A stretch of 64,000 nt of DNA from CAYFRC01 sp050946115 (lineage in GTDB: Bacteria > Bacillota > Clostridia > Christensenellales > Aristaeellaceae). Below, in pieces: positions 1 through 8,488 of this stretch. Each line of letters starts with the position of its first letter. The stretch's first letter is position 1. Where the stretch lies: the NCBI GenBank assembly GCA_050946115.1, contig JBMNUF010000006.1, positions 1 to 64,000 of the forward strand, in the 5' to 3' direction. A program made the translations under genes and the position numbers. The notes under the pieces were generated by a model. The model made no database searches, was not told the DNA's origin, and worked only from the letters and a program-made list of their open reading frames with translations.

Positions 1-641
1 CGCCGAGCTGCAAGCCGATTTTCGAGCTGATGGAAGCGGTAGACAACTACATTCCGGACCCGGTGCGTTCGAACGAGCTGCCGTTCCTGATGCCGGTAGA
101 AGACGTATTCTCGATCACGGGCCGCGGCACGGTCGCCACCGGTCGCGTCGAGCGCGGCATGGTGAAGGTATCTGACACGGTAGAAATCGTAGGTCTCGCC
201 GAGAAGAGCCGCACGACGGTCGTAACGGGCGTCGAGATGTTCAGAAAGCTTCTGGACTTTGCGGAGGCGGGCGACAACATCGGCGCGCTGCTGCGCGGCA
301 TTCAGAGGACAGACATCGAGCGCGGTCAGGTTCTTGCGAAGCCGGGCTCCATCAAGCCTCGCACGCACTTCATCGGCCAGGTATACGTGCTGACGAAGGA
401 AGAAGGCGGCCGCCACACGCCGTTCTTCAACGGGTATCGCCCGCAGTTCTACTTCCGCACGACGGACGTTACAGGCAACATCCAGCTTCCGAAGGACGTG
501 GAGATGGTCATGCCTGGCGACAACATCGACATGGAGATCACCTTGATCACCCCCATCGCCTGTGAAGAAGGCCTGCGCTTCGCCATTCGCGAGGGCGGCC
601 GCACGGTAGGCTCGGGCGTCGTCACCAAGGTCATCGAATAA
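1..641 (+). CDS. tuf: Translation elongation factor Tu, C-terminal part (5' end cut by window)
   Basis: EF-Tu carries aminoacyl-tRNA to the ribosome as a GTP complex. The reading frame is open from base 3, and 212 residues are visible of the usual roughly 400, so the GTPase domain lies almost entirely outside the window. Domain II is recognisable from GRGTVATGRVERG and GDNIGALLRGI, and domain III from RPQFYFRTTDVTG and MVMPGDN. The gene ends in TAA and is followed at once by a strong terminator. The family assignment is certain. Whether this is the only tuf copy cannot be told from here. Confidence 0.98.
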   Translation, partial: PSCKPIFELMEAVDNYIPDPVRSNELPFLMPVEDVFSITGRGTVATGRVERGMVKVSDTVEIVGLAEKSRTTVVTGVEMFRKLLDFAEAGDNIGALLRGIQRTDIERGQVLAKPGSIKPRTHFIGQVYVLTKEEGGRHTPFFNGYRPQFYFRTTDVTGNIQLPKDVEMVMPGDNIDMEITLITPIACEEGLRFAIREGGRTVGSGVVTKVIE

Positions 642-658
642 GACAAACACAACATCGC

Positions 659-688
659 GCCCTCTCTGGTTTTCGGAGAGGGCTTTTT
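659..688 (+). terminator. Rho-independent terminator after tuf
   Basis: An 8-bp perfect GC-rich stem (GCCCTCTC pairing with GAGAGGGC, arms 659-666 and 676-683) is followed by five T. It separates tuf from sbcD. Confidence 0.9.
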
Positions 689-713
689 CATAATGTGCGA
701 AAGGTGTGTAGAA

Positions 714-1817
714 ATGAAGGTATTGCATTTGTCCGACCTGCATTTGGGCAAGCGCCTGAACGACGTTTCCCTCGCGGAGGACCAAGAGCACATCCTGCGC
801 GAGATTTTGCGCGCGATCGATGAGGAAGCGGTTGATGTCGTGCTCCTATGCGGCGACATTTACGACCGAAGCGCGCCGGATGCCGCCTCGGTCGCGATGT
901 TCGACGGCTTTCTCACCTCTCTTGCGGAGCGCGGGGTACCCTGTCTCATCATCGGAGGCAATCACGATTCCCACGTTCGATTGAATTACGCATCGTCCTT
1001 CCTCAAAAGAGCGAATATCACGGTCGCACCCGCATATGATGGAGAGACGCTCAGCGTCGAAATCGGGGGCGTCTGTTTTCATCTGCTTCCGCACGTGCAG
1101 CCCGAATTGGTGGAGGGCGCGCAATCGACGGCGGAAGCTGTGGCGCACATCATCGAGGAAATGCCCGTGGATCCTGAAACGTGCAATGTGATCCTGTCGC
1201 ATCAGTTCGTGGCGGGCGGCATCTCGTCCGATTCCGAGCGCAAGAGCATCGTGGGTACGCTGGAAAACGTACCGTCAGACATCTACCGCACATTCGATTA
1301 CGTCGCGCTCGGCCACCTGCACAAGCCGCAGCCCGTCGGTCGCGCGGACGGAACCATGCGCTATTGCGGTTCTCCGCTCAAGTATTCCAAATCGGAAGCC
1401 TATACGGATAAAACGCTTTCCGTCGTGGAGCTGCGCGGCAAGGGGGATATCGAAGTCCGCGAAATCCCTCTGAAGCCCTTGCGCGACGTTCGCGTGCTGC
1501 GCGGGAAATTCGATGAGATTATTCAAGAGGATACGGGGGACGATTACGTCTACGTCGTTTTGACGGACGAAATGGACATTCCCAACGCCGCCGCGCGCAT
1601 CCGCGAGCGCATCAAAAACGCGCTCGAATTCGAATACGACAACAGCAGAACGCGCGCGCAGGACAAGCCAATCGAGGCGCCTGACGAGATCGCGGGCACA
1701 TCGGTCATGAAATTGTTTGAAAAGCTGTACGAGCAGACGAATCATACGCCTTTGACGGAGGATGCGCGCGCGTATCTTCAGAAAACTATCGACGAAACGG
1801 AGGCGCTTGAGGCATGA
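714..1817 (+). CDS. sbcD: Exonuclease SbcCD, nuclease subunit D
   Basis: SbcD is the Mre11-type metallophosphoesterase of the SbcCD complex, which trims DNA hairpins and protein-blocked ends. The 367-residue product has the motifs in order: SDLHLG, GDIYDR, GNHDS, LSHQF and GHLHKP. An ATG at 693 is also in frame, but the start at 714 gives the family's usual N-terminus (MKVLHLSDLHLG) and sits about 7 bases after AAGGTG, so I prefer it. The stop overlaps the ATG of sbcC as ATGA, implying coupled translation. The first start may lie close to the tuf terminator, and no clear promoter is visible between them. Confidence 0.95.
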   Translation: MKVLHLSDLHLGKRLNDVSLAEDQEHILREILRAIDEEAVDVVLLCGDIYDRSAPDAASVAMFDGFLTSLAERGVPCLIIGGNHDSHVRLNYASSFLKRANITVAPAYDGETLSVEIGGVCFHLLPHVQPELVEGAQSTAEAVAHIIEEMPVDPETCNVILSHQFVAGGISSDSERKSIVGTLENVPSDIYRTFDYVALGHLHKPQPVGRADGTMRYCGSPLKYSKSEAYTDKTLSVVELRGKGDIEVREIPLKPLRDVRVLRGKFDEIIQEDTGDDYVYVVLTDEMDIPNAAARIRERIKNALEFEYDNSRTRAQDKPIEAPDEIAGTSVMKLFEKLYEQTNHTPLTEDARAYLQKTIDETEALEA

Positions 1818-4800
1818 GACCGCTGTTTTTGAAAATGACTGCGTTCGGCCCCTATGCGGATACGGTATCGCTCAATATGGAAACCTTGGGGGAGACGGGG
1901 CTTTACGCCATCACGGGAGAGACGGGCGCGGGCAAGACGACGATTTTCGACGCGATCGTGTTCGCGCTGTACGGCAAGGGGAGCGGCAGCGACCGAAGCG
2001 ACGGCGAAAAGCTGCGCTCCAAGTACGCCTCGGACGACGTGGAAACGCAGGTCGAACTGCGCTTTTTGAGCAAGGGGAAGGAATATACCATCAGGCGCAG
2101 CCCCACGCAGGTCGTTCGCGGAAACAAGACGCCCACGCCGCACAAGGCGGCGCTGTATATGTCGAACGGCGATATCGTGACGCGCATCGCGGAGATCGAT
2201 CAGCGGATCGAGGAGGATGTCATCGGCGTAGACGCGAACCGCTTCTCGCAAATCGTCATGATCGCGCAGGGCGAGTTTCAAAAGCTGATTTCCGCCGACA
2301 CAAAGGAGCGCACGGAGACCTTGCGCCGCATCTTCAAGACGCATACTTTTCAGGCGCTGCAAGAAAGGCTCGCGGAAAAGGCGAGGGCAAAAGAAGAGGA
2401 ATACAAGGTAGCAGAAAGAGAGAAAGAAGGCGCACTCAAAGCCATCGAGGGCGACCCGGAAACCGCTCAGAAAAAGGACGAAGCAGACTACCGTGCGGCG
2501 GATGCGGAAAGAGCGGAGCGCGAAAAGGCGCTAGACGCCGCCAAGAGCGACTACAAAAAGGGCGAGGAGCGAAATAAGCTTCTGGAACTGGCGGAAAATA
2601 TCGATGCGGAGCTGAAAGCACTCGATGCGGAGCGCGATGCTCGGCAAGCCGCGTTCAAAACGGCGAACGCGGAAAAGGAGCACATCGAGGCGATCGCTGC
2701 GCAAATCACGCGGGACGAGAGTGTGCTCCCGAAATACGCGGAGCTTTCAAAACAAACGCAGGAAGCATCGCGCGTCCGTGAGGAGATGCAGGAACACGAT
2801 AAAGCCGTACGCGACGCGGACAGACAGATTGAAGAAATAGGGGCTGAAAACGATAAGCTTGTGGTGGAGGAACAGTCCCTTTCCGGCGCATCGGAGCGGA
2901 AGCACAAAGCGGATATCGCTCTGCGGGAACTGAGAGATCGGCGCAAAAAACTTACTGAAGTAAAGGAGCGCGTGACGGCGCGGGACGACGCGGAAAAAGC
3001 CTGCACCGCACGGAAAGCGGAAGCGGAAGGAGCTAAGAGCGAACATCAAAAGGCACTTGCAGAGAAAAGTGCGCTGGAAAGCGAATTGAAAAAGCTGGAG
3101 AACGCGCAGGGAATTCTCGCGCAATGCACTGCAGAGCTGGATGCGCTCGAAGCGAAGGAGAAGTCCCTTCGAGAGACGATGCTTCAACTGTCCGAGTATG
3201 GGCGGGCAAAAACATCGTGCGAAAGTGCCTCTATCGCCTATGAACGCGAAAAGGCGACTGCGCAGCGCATGGAAGAAGACGCGCGCGCGAAAAGGGACGC
3301 ATATAACTACAACGTAGCGGGCTACATCGCTGAGGATTTGATCGAAGGGGAGAAATGCCCCGTGTGTGGGAGCACGCACCACCCCCAAAGGGCGGTGCGC
3401 CCCGATACTGCGCCCACAAAGAACGAAGTGGAGCAGGCAGAGAAGGCGGCAAAGCTTGCACGGGAAAAGGCGGACCGCGCTGAGATGGAGTGCAAGGAGC
3501 GCGAAGTGATTCGGCGGGAAAAGCGGGCACAGCTCGCCGAAAAGCTGCCAAACGTCGAAGAAGCGGAATGGAAGGTTGCGCTCGAGCGCGAAAGCGCGCG
3601 GAACAAGTCGGAGACGGAAAATGCGCGGGCGGAAAAGGGAAAAGCGAAGGAGGCAGAGTTGAAAAGAAAGCGCCTCTCTGAAATCTATTTGCCCGAGGCG
3701 GAGCGCAAGGAAGAGCAGTTGCGTAAAACTGCCAACGAAGCGGAGCGTTCGTTGGGGATTGCGATCGATAGACGCCATGTGTGCGCGGAGGAAGCACAAA
3801 AAGCCCTGCGCGACATATCGGGCGATATGACGGAGGACGAACTGGACAGCGCGATCTTTGCGAGCGAGAAGGAAATCTCCGCGCTCGAAAACACAATCTC
3901 CGAGGAAAAAGCCAATGAAAAGCGGCTGACGGATATTGGGCAGCAAAAGCAAGCTTTGCAAGCGCTCGAGCGCGAACAGACGGAGTACCGCGCGACATCG
4001 ATGCAGAAAGCTGAGGGATGCCGCGAAAACGCCAAAAACCTCGCAGAGCGCATCGCCGAATTGCGAAAGGATCTGCCGTATAGCTCGCGCGAAGAGGCGG
4101 AGCGGTCGATTGAAGCGCAAAGCGCGGAAAAAGAGCGCCTTGAAAAAGCGATTGAGGATGCAAGACAGGCGCGGGATGAATCTGACCGGCAATACAACCA
4201 AAAGCGGGGCGAATCGCAGGCGCTGAAGGAGCAGCTCAAGGGCGTCCAGAAAGCCGACCTCACCGCCCTCGAAGCGGCGCAAAAAGATGCGCAAAAAGCC
4301 TATGACGAGGCGGATCGCAAGGTGCAGAAGGTGTACGCGCGGCAAAAGCAGAACCTGGACAATCTTTCCAAATACCGCGAAAAGGAGGCGCTCTCCAAAG
4401 TACTCGAAGAAGAGAGCCGCATGATGACAAACATCTCCAAGACGGCGAACGGAACGCTTCCGGGAACGGCGCGCATCTCGTTTGAGACGTTTGCACAGAT
4501 GACCTACTTCGATTGGATTTTGGACTACGCCAATCTCAGGCTTCGGCACATGACGAACGGGCAGTACGAGATGCGGCGCAGCGAAACGGGCAGGGGCGCC
4601 GCGAAGACGGGGCTGGAAATCTCCGTGCTCGACCATAAGAACGCGACCGAACGCGAAATCGCGACGCTTTCGGGCGGCGAAAAGTTCCTGGCGGCGCTTG
4701 CGTTCGCGCTGGGCATGTCGGACGCGGTGCAGAAGACGCGCACGGCCTCCGTGCATCTGGAGACGATGTTCGTGGACGAAGGGTTCGGCACGTTGTCCGA

Positions 4801-4966
4801 AAAATACCTGACGCTTGCGCTCGAAGAACTTGCGCAGACAGCGCGGGAGGGGCATCGCCTCATCGGAATGATCTCCCATGTGAGCGAGGTCAAAGACGGG
4901 ATCGGCAAACGCATCGAGGTCACAAAGCGCGGCATGGAGGGCTCCTCCGCGCGGATCGTTCTGTAA
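1814..4966 (+). CDS. sbcC: Exonuclease SbcCD, ATPase subunit C (Rad50-like)
   Basis: This 1050-residue SMC-like ATPase partners SbcD. The N-terminal Walker A (GETGAGKTT, about residues 34-42) and Q-loop (MIAQGEFQ, about 150) lie at one end. The C-terminal signature TLSGGEKFLAALAFA (about 951) and Walker B MFVDEGFGTL (about 981) lie at the other. Between them are long charged coiled coils broken by the zinc hook CPVC (Cys515 and Cys518), through which two SbcC chains join. Length and layout match full-length SbcC. The coiled-coil region produces long spurious open frames on both strands, which I ignored. Confidence 0.95.
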   Translation: MRPLFLKMTAFGPYADTVSLNMETLGETGLYAITGETGAGKTTIFDAIVFALYGKGSGSDRSDGEKLRSKYASDDVETQVELRFLSKGKEYTIRRSPTQVVRGNKTPTPHKAALYMSNGDIVTRIAEIDQRIEEDVIGVDANRFSQIVMIAQGEFQKLISADTKERTETLRRIFKTHTFQALQERLAEKARAKEEEYKVAEREKEGALKAIEGDPETAQKKDEADYRAADAERAEREKALDAAKSDYKKGEERNKLLELAENIDAELKALDAERDARQAAFKTANAEKEHIEAIAAQITRDESVLPKYAELSKQTQEASRVREEMQEHDKAVRDADRQIEEIGAENDKLVVEEQSLSGASERKHKADIALRELRDRRKKLTEVKERVTARDDAEKACTARKAEAEGAKSEHQKALAEKSALESELKKLENAQGILAQCTAELDALEAKEKSLRETMLQLSEYGRAKTSCESASIAYEREKATAQRMEEDARAKRDAYNYNVAGYIAEDLIEGEKCPVCGSTHHPQRAVRPDTAPTKNEVEQAEKAAKLAREKADRAEMECKEREVIRREKRAQLAEKLPNVEEAEWKVALERESARNKSETENARAEKGKAKEAELKRKRLSEIYLPEAERKEEQLRKTANEAERSLGIAIDRRHVCAEEAQKALRDISGDMTEDELDSAIFASEKEISALENTISEEKANEKRLTDIGQQKQALQALEREQTEYRATSMQKAEGCRENAKNLAERIAELRKDLPYSSREEAERSIEAQSAEKERLEKAIEDARQARDESDRQYNQKRGESQALKEQLKGVQKADLTALEAAQKDAQKAYDEADRKVQKVYARQKQNLDNLSKYREKEALSKVLEEESRMMTNISKTANGTLPGTARISFETFAQMTYFDWILDYANLRLRHMTNGQYEMRRSETGRGAAKTGLEISVLDHKNATEREIATLSGGEKFLAALAFALGMSDAVQKTRTASVHLETMFVDEGFGTLSEKYLTLALEELAQTAREGHRLIGMISHVSEVKDGIGKRIEVTKRGMEGSSARIVL

Positions 4967-4987
4967 TACAAAGGGGAGGGGTGTGCA

Positions 4988-5836
4988 ATGCTGTACACGC
5001 TGCAAAACGGGGAATTGTCCTGTGTCCTATCGACTGTCGGGGCGGAACTGCAGAGCCTGAAACGGGGCGATGCGGAATACCTTTGGCAGGGGGATCCGAA
5101 CATCTGGAAGGGGCGCTCGCCGATCCTGTTTCCGTTCGTGGGAAAGCTCAAGGAAGATGCCTATACACACGGGGGAACGCGCTATTCCATGCGAAAGCAC
5201 GGCTTCGCGTCGCGCTCCGAATTTGCGGCGAAGGAGGTAACCGAAAACCGCGCCGTATTCATTCTGACGAACGAGCACTTGTCGGACTATCCGTTTCCGT
5301 GTACGCTCGAGGTCGATTTTCGGCTGGAATGGGACTGCCTCTCGGTCGTGCACAGGGTCACCAACAATGGGGCGGAGGAGATGTTCTTTTCCCTCGGCGC
5401 GCATCCCGGGTTTTGCTGCGAGATGGGCGATGTGCTGTTCTTTCCCGAGGACGATGTGCTTTCTGCACACAGGCTGACGGAAGAGATGTTGCTTTCGGAA
5501 GCGCCCGTCGAGACGGCGGTAAACGGGCATCGCCTTGTAATCACGGAAGATGTTTTTCGGAAGGATGCGCTGATCTTTCAGGGAATCCGCTCGGACAGCG
5601 TGACGCTGCTGTGTAAGGGCGCGCCCCGCATTACGGTGGAATTCGGCAGCGCGCCGTGCCTCGGCGTGTGGGCAAAGCCCAAGGCGCCCTATGTCTGCAT
5701 CGAGCCGTGGTACGGCTGCGACGACAAGGGGAGCGCCACGGGCATCCTCTCGCAAAAGGAGCACATCCAACGCCTCGGCAGCGGGCAGTGCTTCCGCTTT
5801 CCCATAAAAATCATCCCGCACGCAATGAACCCTTAA
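4988..5836 (+). CDS. Aldose 1-epimerase family protein (GalM/LacX-like)
   Basis: This is a 282-residue beta-sandwich mutarotase relative, probably interconverting sugar anomers in the cytoplasm. Family marks are the early GAELQSL, the HGFA motif near residue 75, SLGAHPGF near 140 and VCIEPWYG near 235, which supply the two His and the Glu expected at the active site. A strong ribosome-binding site (GGGGAGGGG) precedes the ATG. It lies 21 bases after sbcC and may be co-transcribed with it. The LacX subgroup often acts on unknown sugars, so no substrate is assigned. Confidence 0.85.
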   Translation: MLYTLQNGELSCVLSTVGAELQSLKRGDAEYLWQGDPNIWKGRSPILFPFVGKLKEDAYTHGGTRYSMRKHGFASRSEFAAKEVTENRAVFILTNEHLSDYPFPCTLEVDFRLEWDCLSVVHRVTNNGAEEMFFSLGAHPGFCCEMGDVLFFPEDDVLSAHRLTEEMLLSEAPVETAVNGHRLVITEDVFRKDALIFQGIRSDSVTLLCKGAPRITVEFGSAPCLGVWAKPKAPYVCIEPWYGCDDKGSATGILSQKEHIQRLGSGQCFRFPIKIIPHAMNP

Positions 5837-5853
5837 CATAACCGCTGTATACT
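5825..5853 (+). promoter_or_regulatory. Candidate promoter for the TPP riboswitch-thiT transcript
   Basis: A good -10 (TATACT, 5848-5853) lies 17 bases after a weak -35 (ATGAAC, 5825-5830). It ends 8 bases before the riboswitch and so would place the transcript start close to the aptamer. The -35 overlaps the end of the previous gene. Confidence 0.45.
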
Positions 5854-5860
5854 ATAGAGC

Positions 5861-5936
5861 AACCGCTGGGGGCGCCGAAAGGCTGAGATGAGACCCTTAG
5901 AACCTGAAGTGGGTAATCCCACCGTAGGGAAGCGTT
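5861..5936 (+). promoter_or_regulatory. TPP riboswitch (THI element)
   Basis: The aptamer carries the conserved elements in order: CTGAGATGAGACCCTT, GAACCTGA, GGGTAATCCCACC and CGTAGGGAAGCG. The ends pair as P1 (AACCGCT with AGCGTT, one bulge). It senses thiamin pyrophosphate. A terminator hairpin starts about 15 bases downstream, so TPP binding most likely causes early termination before thiT. Confidence 0.95.
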
Positions 5937-5951
5937 CGCTCAAGGACGTTT

Positions 5952-5987
5952 CCCGTACCCGAATATTCCGGGTGCGGGTTTCTTTTA
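5952..5987 (+). terminator. Riboswitch-controlled terminator upstream of thiT
   Basis: A 9-bp stem (CCCGTACCC with GGGTGCGGG, one G-U pair) is followed by TTTCTTTT. It sits directly between the TPP aptamer and the thiT ribosome-binding site and is the likely expression platform. Confidence 0.85.
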
Positions 5988-6012
5988 TAGCGGCGAAGAA
6001 AGGGGAATGGAT

Positions 6013-6669
6013 ATGGATACCATATTCAACAAGCTGCTGGAAGTTCCGTGGTACACCTGGCTCGTGCTTGCGCTGCTCTTCGGAGCGTCCGTCGCGCTGA
6101 TTCAGGGCTCGAAGCGCTTCAAGTGGAACAGCCGCCGCGTTTCGATGGCGGCGATGAGCCTCGCAATCGCCTTTGTATTAAGCTGCATACGCCTGTTTCG
6201 CATGCCGCAGGGCGGCACGATCACGCCCGCGAGCATGCTGCCGATCATCTTGTTTCTCACCGCCTACGGCACGCTGCCGGCGTTTGCGGTCGGCTTCGCG
6301 TATGGATTATTGCAGCTGCTGACGGACCCGCTCGTGATTCACCCCGTGCAGCTGCTGCTCGACTACCCGTTCGCCTACGCGGCGATGGCGCTTGGCGGCT
6401 TGGCGCTGCTTCTGCCCGAGGACAAAAAATTCCGCCTGCCGCTTGCGGTGCTCCTGGGGTACTTTGGGCGGTTTGTGATGGCGGTACTGTCCGGCGCGAT
6501 CTTCTTCGCGGAATACGCGGGCGAGCAGAACGCATGGATATACTCCGTCGTGTACAATATATCCTACATCGGCTGGGATGCGCTGATTTGCGCGCTCATC
6601 GCGTTCGTGCCGGGCTGGAACCGCGTGACGGACCTCATGCGCGATAAGGAAGCCCTCCCAAAGCCCTGA
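6013..6669 (+). CDS. thiT: Thiamin ECF transporter S component
   Basis: ThiT is the membrane subunit that binds thiamin for the energy-coupling factor transporters; the shared EcfAA'T module is not in this window. The 218-residue protein has about six hydrophobic segments and the family stretch MSLAIAFVLSCIRLFRMPQG followed by GGTITPASMLPI and the LLDYPFAY segment. Two in-frame ATGs occur. The one at 6007 touches the ribosome-binding site AAAGGGGA, whereas 6013 has normal spacing and is chosen. The upstream TPP riboswitch independently supports a role in thiamin uptake. Confidence 0.93.
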   Translation: MDTIFNKLLEVPWYTWLVLALLFGASVALIQGSKRFKWNSRRVSMAAMSLAIAFVLSCIRLFRMPQGGTITPASMLPIILFLTAYGTLPAFAVGFAYGLLQLLTDPLVIHPVQLLLDYPFAYAAMALGGLALLLPEDKKFRLPLAVLLGYFGRFVMAVLSGAIFFAEYAGEQNAWIYSVVYNISYIGWDALICALIAFVPGWNRVTDLMRDKEALPKP

Positions 6670-6678
6670 TTTCCGTGC

Positions 6679-6710
6679 GCCGCCCGATGCCGTTCGCGTC
6701 GGGCGGCTTT
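6679..6710 (+). terminator. Terminator after thiT
   Basis: A perfect 9-bp stem (GCCGCCCGA with TCGGGCGGC) is followed by TTT only 10 bases after the thiT stop. The T-tract is short. Confidence 0.7.
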
Positions 6711-6730
6711 CGTATGCGGAAAGCAGCAAG

Positions 6731-6760
6731 AAAAAACGCCCGGTCGCTTCGATCGGGCGT
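6731..6760 (-). terminator. Terminator of the 7052/8356 minus-strand operon
   Basis: Read on the minus strand, ACGCCCGATC pairs with GACCGGGCGT across a short loop and is followed by six T. It lies directly downstream of the small minus-strand gene ending at 6765. Confidence 0.85.
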
Positions 6761-6764
6761 GATG

Positions 6765-7052
6765 CTATTCCTCATAAATGCGGATGGTCGTTTCTCCCGC
6801 AAAGAGCGCGCGGTACATTGCGTCGAGCGAATCGACCGAAACGGGTTGCGGCGCATCCTTCAGCGCCGTCAGCTGCATAAGGACGCGATTCCGCACCGCG
6901 CCGCGGTGGATGGCGCAGGGCTCGGGGTCGTTGAAGAACTTGACGCTCAGGGCGAGAATCATTTCCTCCGGAAGCGCGAGCTCCTGCAGCAGGATCGGGG
7001 GATTTTGCCCGATCTGCAGGCGAAATACCGGTTTTTTCCTTCTTTTGAACAA
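6765..7052 (-). CDS. Small uncharacterised protein, 95 aa, TTG start
   Basis: I do not recognise this family. The product begins with a basic stretch (FKRRKKP) and is otherwise soluble-looking with no signal peptide or membrane helix. A TTG codon at 7052 is preferred over the upstream ATG at 7124 because AGGAGG sits 6 bases before it, and because this places the start just past the stop of the upstream gene. That stop actually overlaps the ribosome-binding site, so the two genes are translationally linked. A good terminator follows. The function probably relates to its upstream partner, but nothing more can be said. Confidence 0.7.
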   Translation of the reverse strand: MFKRRKKPVFRLQIGQNPPILLQELALPEEMILALSVKFFNDPEPCAIHRGAVRNRVLMQLTALKDAPQPVSVDSLDAMYRALFAGETTIRIYEE

Positions 7053-7063
7053 TGTTCTGCCTC

Positions 7064-8356
7064 CTATCGAACGGTCATCCTGCCCAAAATGGAGCACAAG
7101 CCTTCCTTTTCGCCGTCCATGCACAGTTCAATCGCCGCTTCTCCTGTCGCAGGGTCGACGATGGATAGCGCGAGGCGGTATTCACCCTTTGGAACGGCGT
7201 GCGGCACGTCCAAATACGCGCGAATAGGGTGCGCGCCCTGCCTGAGATGGGCGAGATTTGCTTCGCAGGCGGACGATGTGAGGATGTTTCCGGCATCGTC
7301 CATCAGGGAGAGCACGAGCGGCCAGTTTTCGCAAAACGCAGCGACGCCGCCGTTGTTGAATGTGCAGGAAAAGCGCAGGCTGGACCCGCGCCGCACGCTT
7401 TCGCTCCATGAGGCGTCCGAGACCCAGAAAGAATACCCCAAGAGCGAGGGGTGCGCAAATTCGCCGTCTTCCACGCACAGATACGTGAGTTTCGCCGCCG
7501 AGAGCGTCTCCAACGGCACCGAGCCCGTCAAAGTGGAAGCGCCGCGAAACGACGCGGGCATCGGGGGCGAAATCTGGCCGAAGCGCTCGTCGTATCCGCC
7601 GTCTTCGATCCGCGTGAGGTTGCGCCACGTCGCCTCCGAATCCTCCAAATGGGCGAGGTACAGTCCGCAGTCTAACTTTCGCGCCTGCCTGAGGGGAGAG
7701 GCGAGAAGGAGTCTTTGCACGGGAAATATCTGCGTATACTGCCAAAGGAAGATTTTCGCGTCCGAAAGCAGCGGGAGCGTATCGTCTCCGAATGCCCATT
7801 CGCCGTTGCGGCCGAGGCTCCCGAGCTCCACAAATGCAAAGTCGTACCGATCGGCGAGCGCGGAAAGCACGGCAAAATGTCGTTTCTGAAGCGGGACGGC
7901 GGAGTAATTCGGCGCAAAACCCTTGCCAAACGCGTCGTCATAGTCCCTGCCCGCGAATTCGCCCAACCATTCGATGAGATAGTCTGGGATGTCTGCGTGT
8001 TTTTCGTTTGACGGGATGTCGCAGAGAAAGCGCAGGATCATCTTGACGCCCTTTTGCCTCCACGCCTCGACGTGGAATTCTTCGTCAAACCAATCAAAGG
8101 CGAATTCGTTCTCCATCGGCTCGAAATCGTGCCACGAAAGCCGCACATAGCAAAGCGTAATATCGCTCGACACGGTATCGGGGTCACACCTCGCGTCCAC
8201 GGCGACGCCGCAGAGCGGGCGCGGCAGCGTCCTTTCGGCGCGCAGATAGGACGCGCTCGCATACCGCGGCATCTTGAGCCACAGGGCGAGAAAAATCGCG
8301 ATCAGAAAAAAAGCGATCCACGCCAAGGCGCGCAGGAGGCTGCGAATTATAGCCAT
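7064..8356 (-). CDS. Membrane-anchored TIM-barrel-like protein, possibly DUF4832 or glycosidase-like
   Basis: The 430-residue product has one N-terminal hydrophobic helix (about residues 8-28) and no cleavage site, so it is probably anchored and exposed outside. The middle part (about 45-250), with repeated aromatic and acidic patches such as VRLSWHDFEPMENEFAFDWFD and ILRFLCDIP, resembles beta-galactosidase-type barrels. The C-terminal third (about 290-425) looks like a beta-sandwich of the kind seen in DUF4832 proteins. A catalytic pair cannot be named with certainty. It is preceded by GGAGGAG and its own promoter, and is followed by the 95-residue gene. Confidence 0.6.
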   Translation of the reverse strand: MAIIRSLLRALAWIAFFLIAIFLALWLKMPRYASASYLRAERTLPRPLCGVAVDARCDPDTVSSDITLCYVRLSWHDFEPMENEFAFDWFDEEFHVEAWRQKGVKMILRFLCDIPSNEKHADIPDYLIEWLGEFAGRDYDDAFGKGFAPNYSAVPLQKRHFAVLSALADRYDFAFVELGSLGRNGEWAFGDDTLPLLSDAKIFLWQYTQIFPVQRLLLASPLRQARKLDCGLYLAHLEDSEATWRNLTRIEDGGYDERFGQISPPMPASFRGASTLTGSVPLETLSAAKLTYLCVEDGEFAHPSLLGYSFWVSDASWSESVRRGSSLRFSCTFNNGGVAAFCENWPLVLSLMDDAGNILTSSACEANLAHLRQGAHPIRAYLDVPHAVPKGEYRLALSIVDPATGEAAIELCMDGEKEGLCSILGRMTVR

Positions 8357-8388
8357 AAATCTCCTCCGTTGAATAATAGGATACCTAT

Positions 8389-8417
8389 AGTATACGACGA
8401 AAACGCTAAGATTTCAA
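8389..8417 (-). promoter_or_regulatory. Promoter for the 8356 minus-strand gene
   Basis: On the minus strand TTGAAA (8417-8412) is followed after 17 bases by TATACT (8394-8389), about 33 bases before the start codon. Confidence 0.75.
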
Positions 8418-8435
8418 GAGTTTTCAAAACGATGC

Positions 8436-8464
8436 TGGAAAAGACGGGGCGTTTGCGCTATACT
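8436..8464 (+). promoter_or_regulatory. Candidate promoter for the C39-like peptidase gene
   Basis: A good -10 (TATACT, 8459-8464) lies 17 bases after TGGAAA (8436-8441), a weak -35, and 10 bases before the AGAAAGGAG ribosome-binding site. Confidence 0.5.
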
Positions 8465-8488
8465 ACCTTAGAAAGGAGCGTGCTGCCC

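Noticed and set aside
2747..5005. A 752-residue open frame on the minus strand opposite sbcC
   Set aside because: It lies wholly opposite the coiled-coil gene sbcC, whose Glu/Lys/Ala-rich codons leave the opposite strand open by chance. No family motif or suitable ribosome-binding site.
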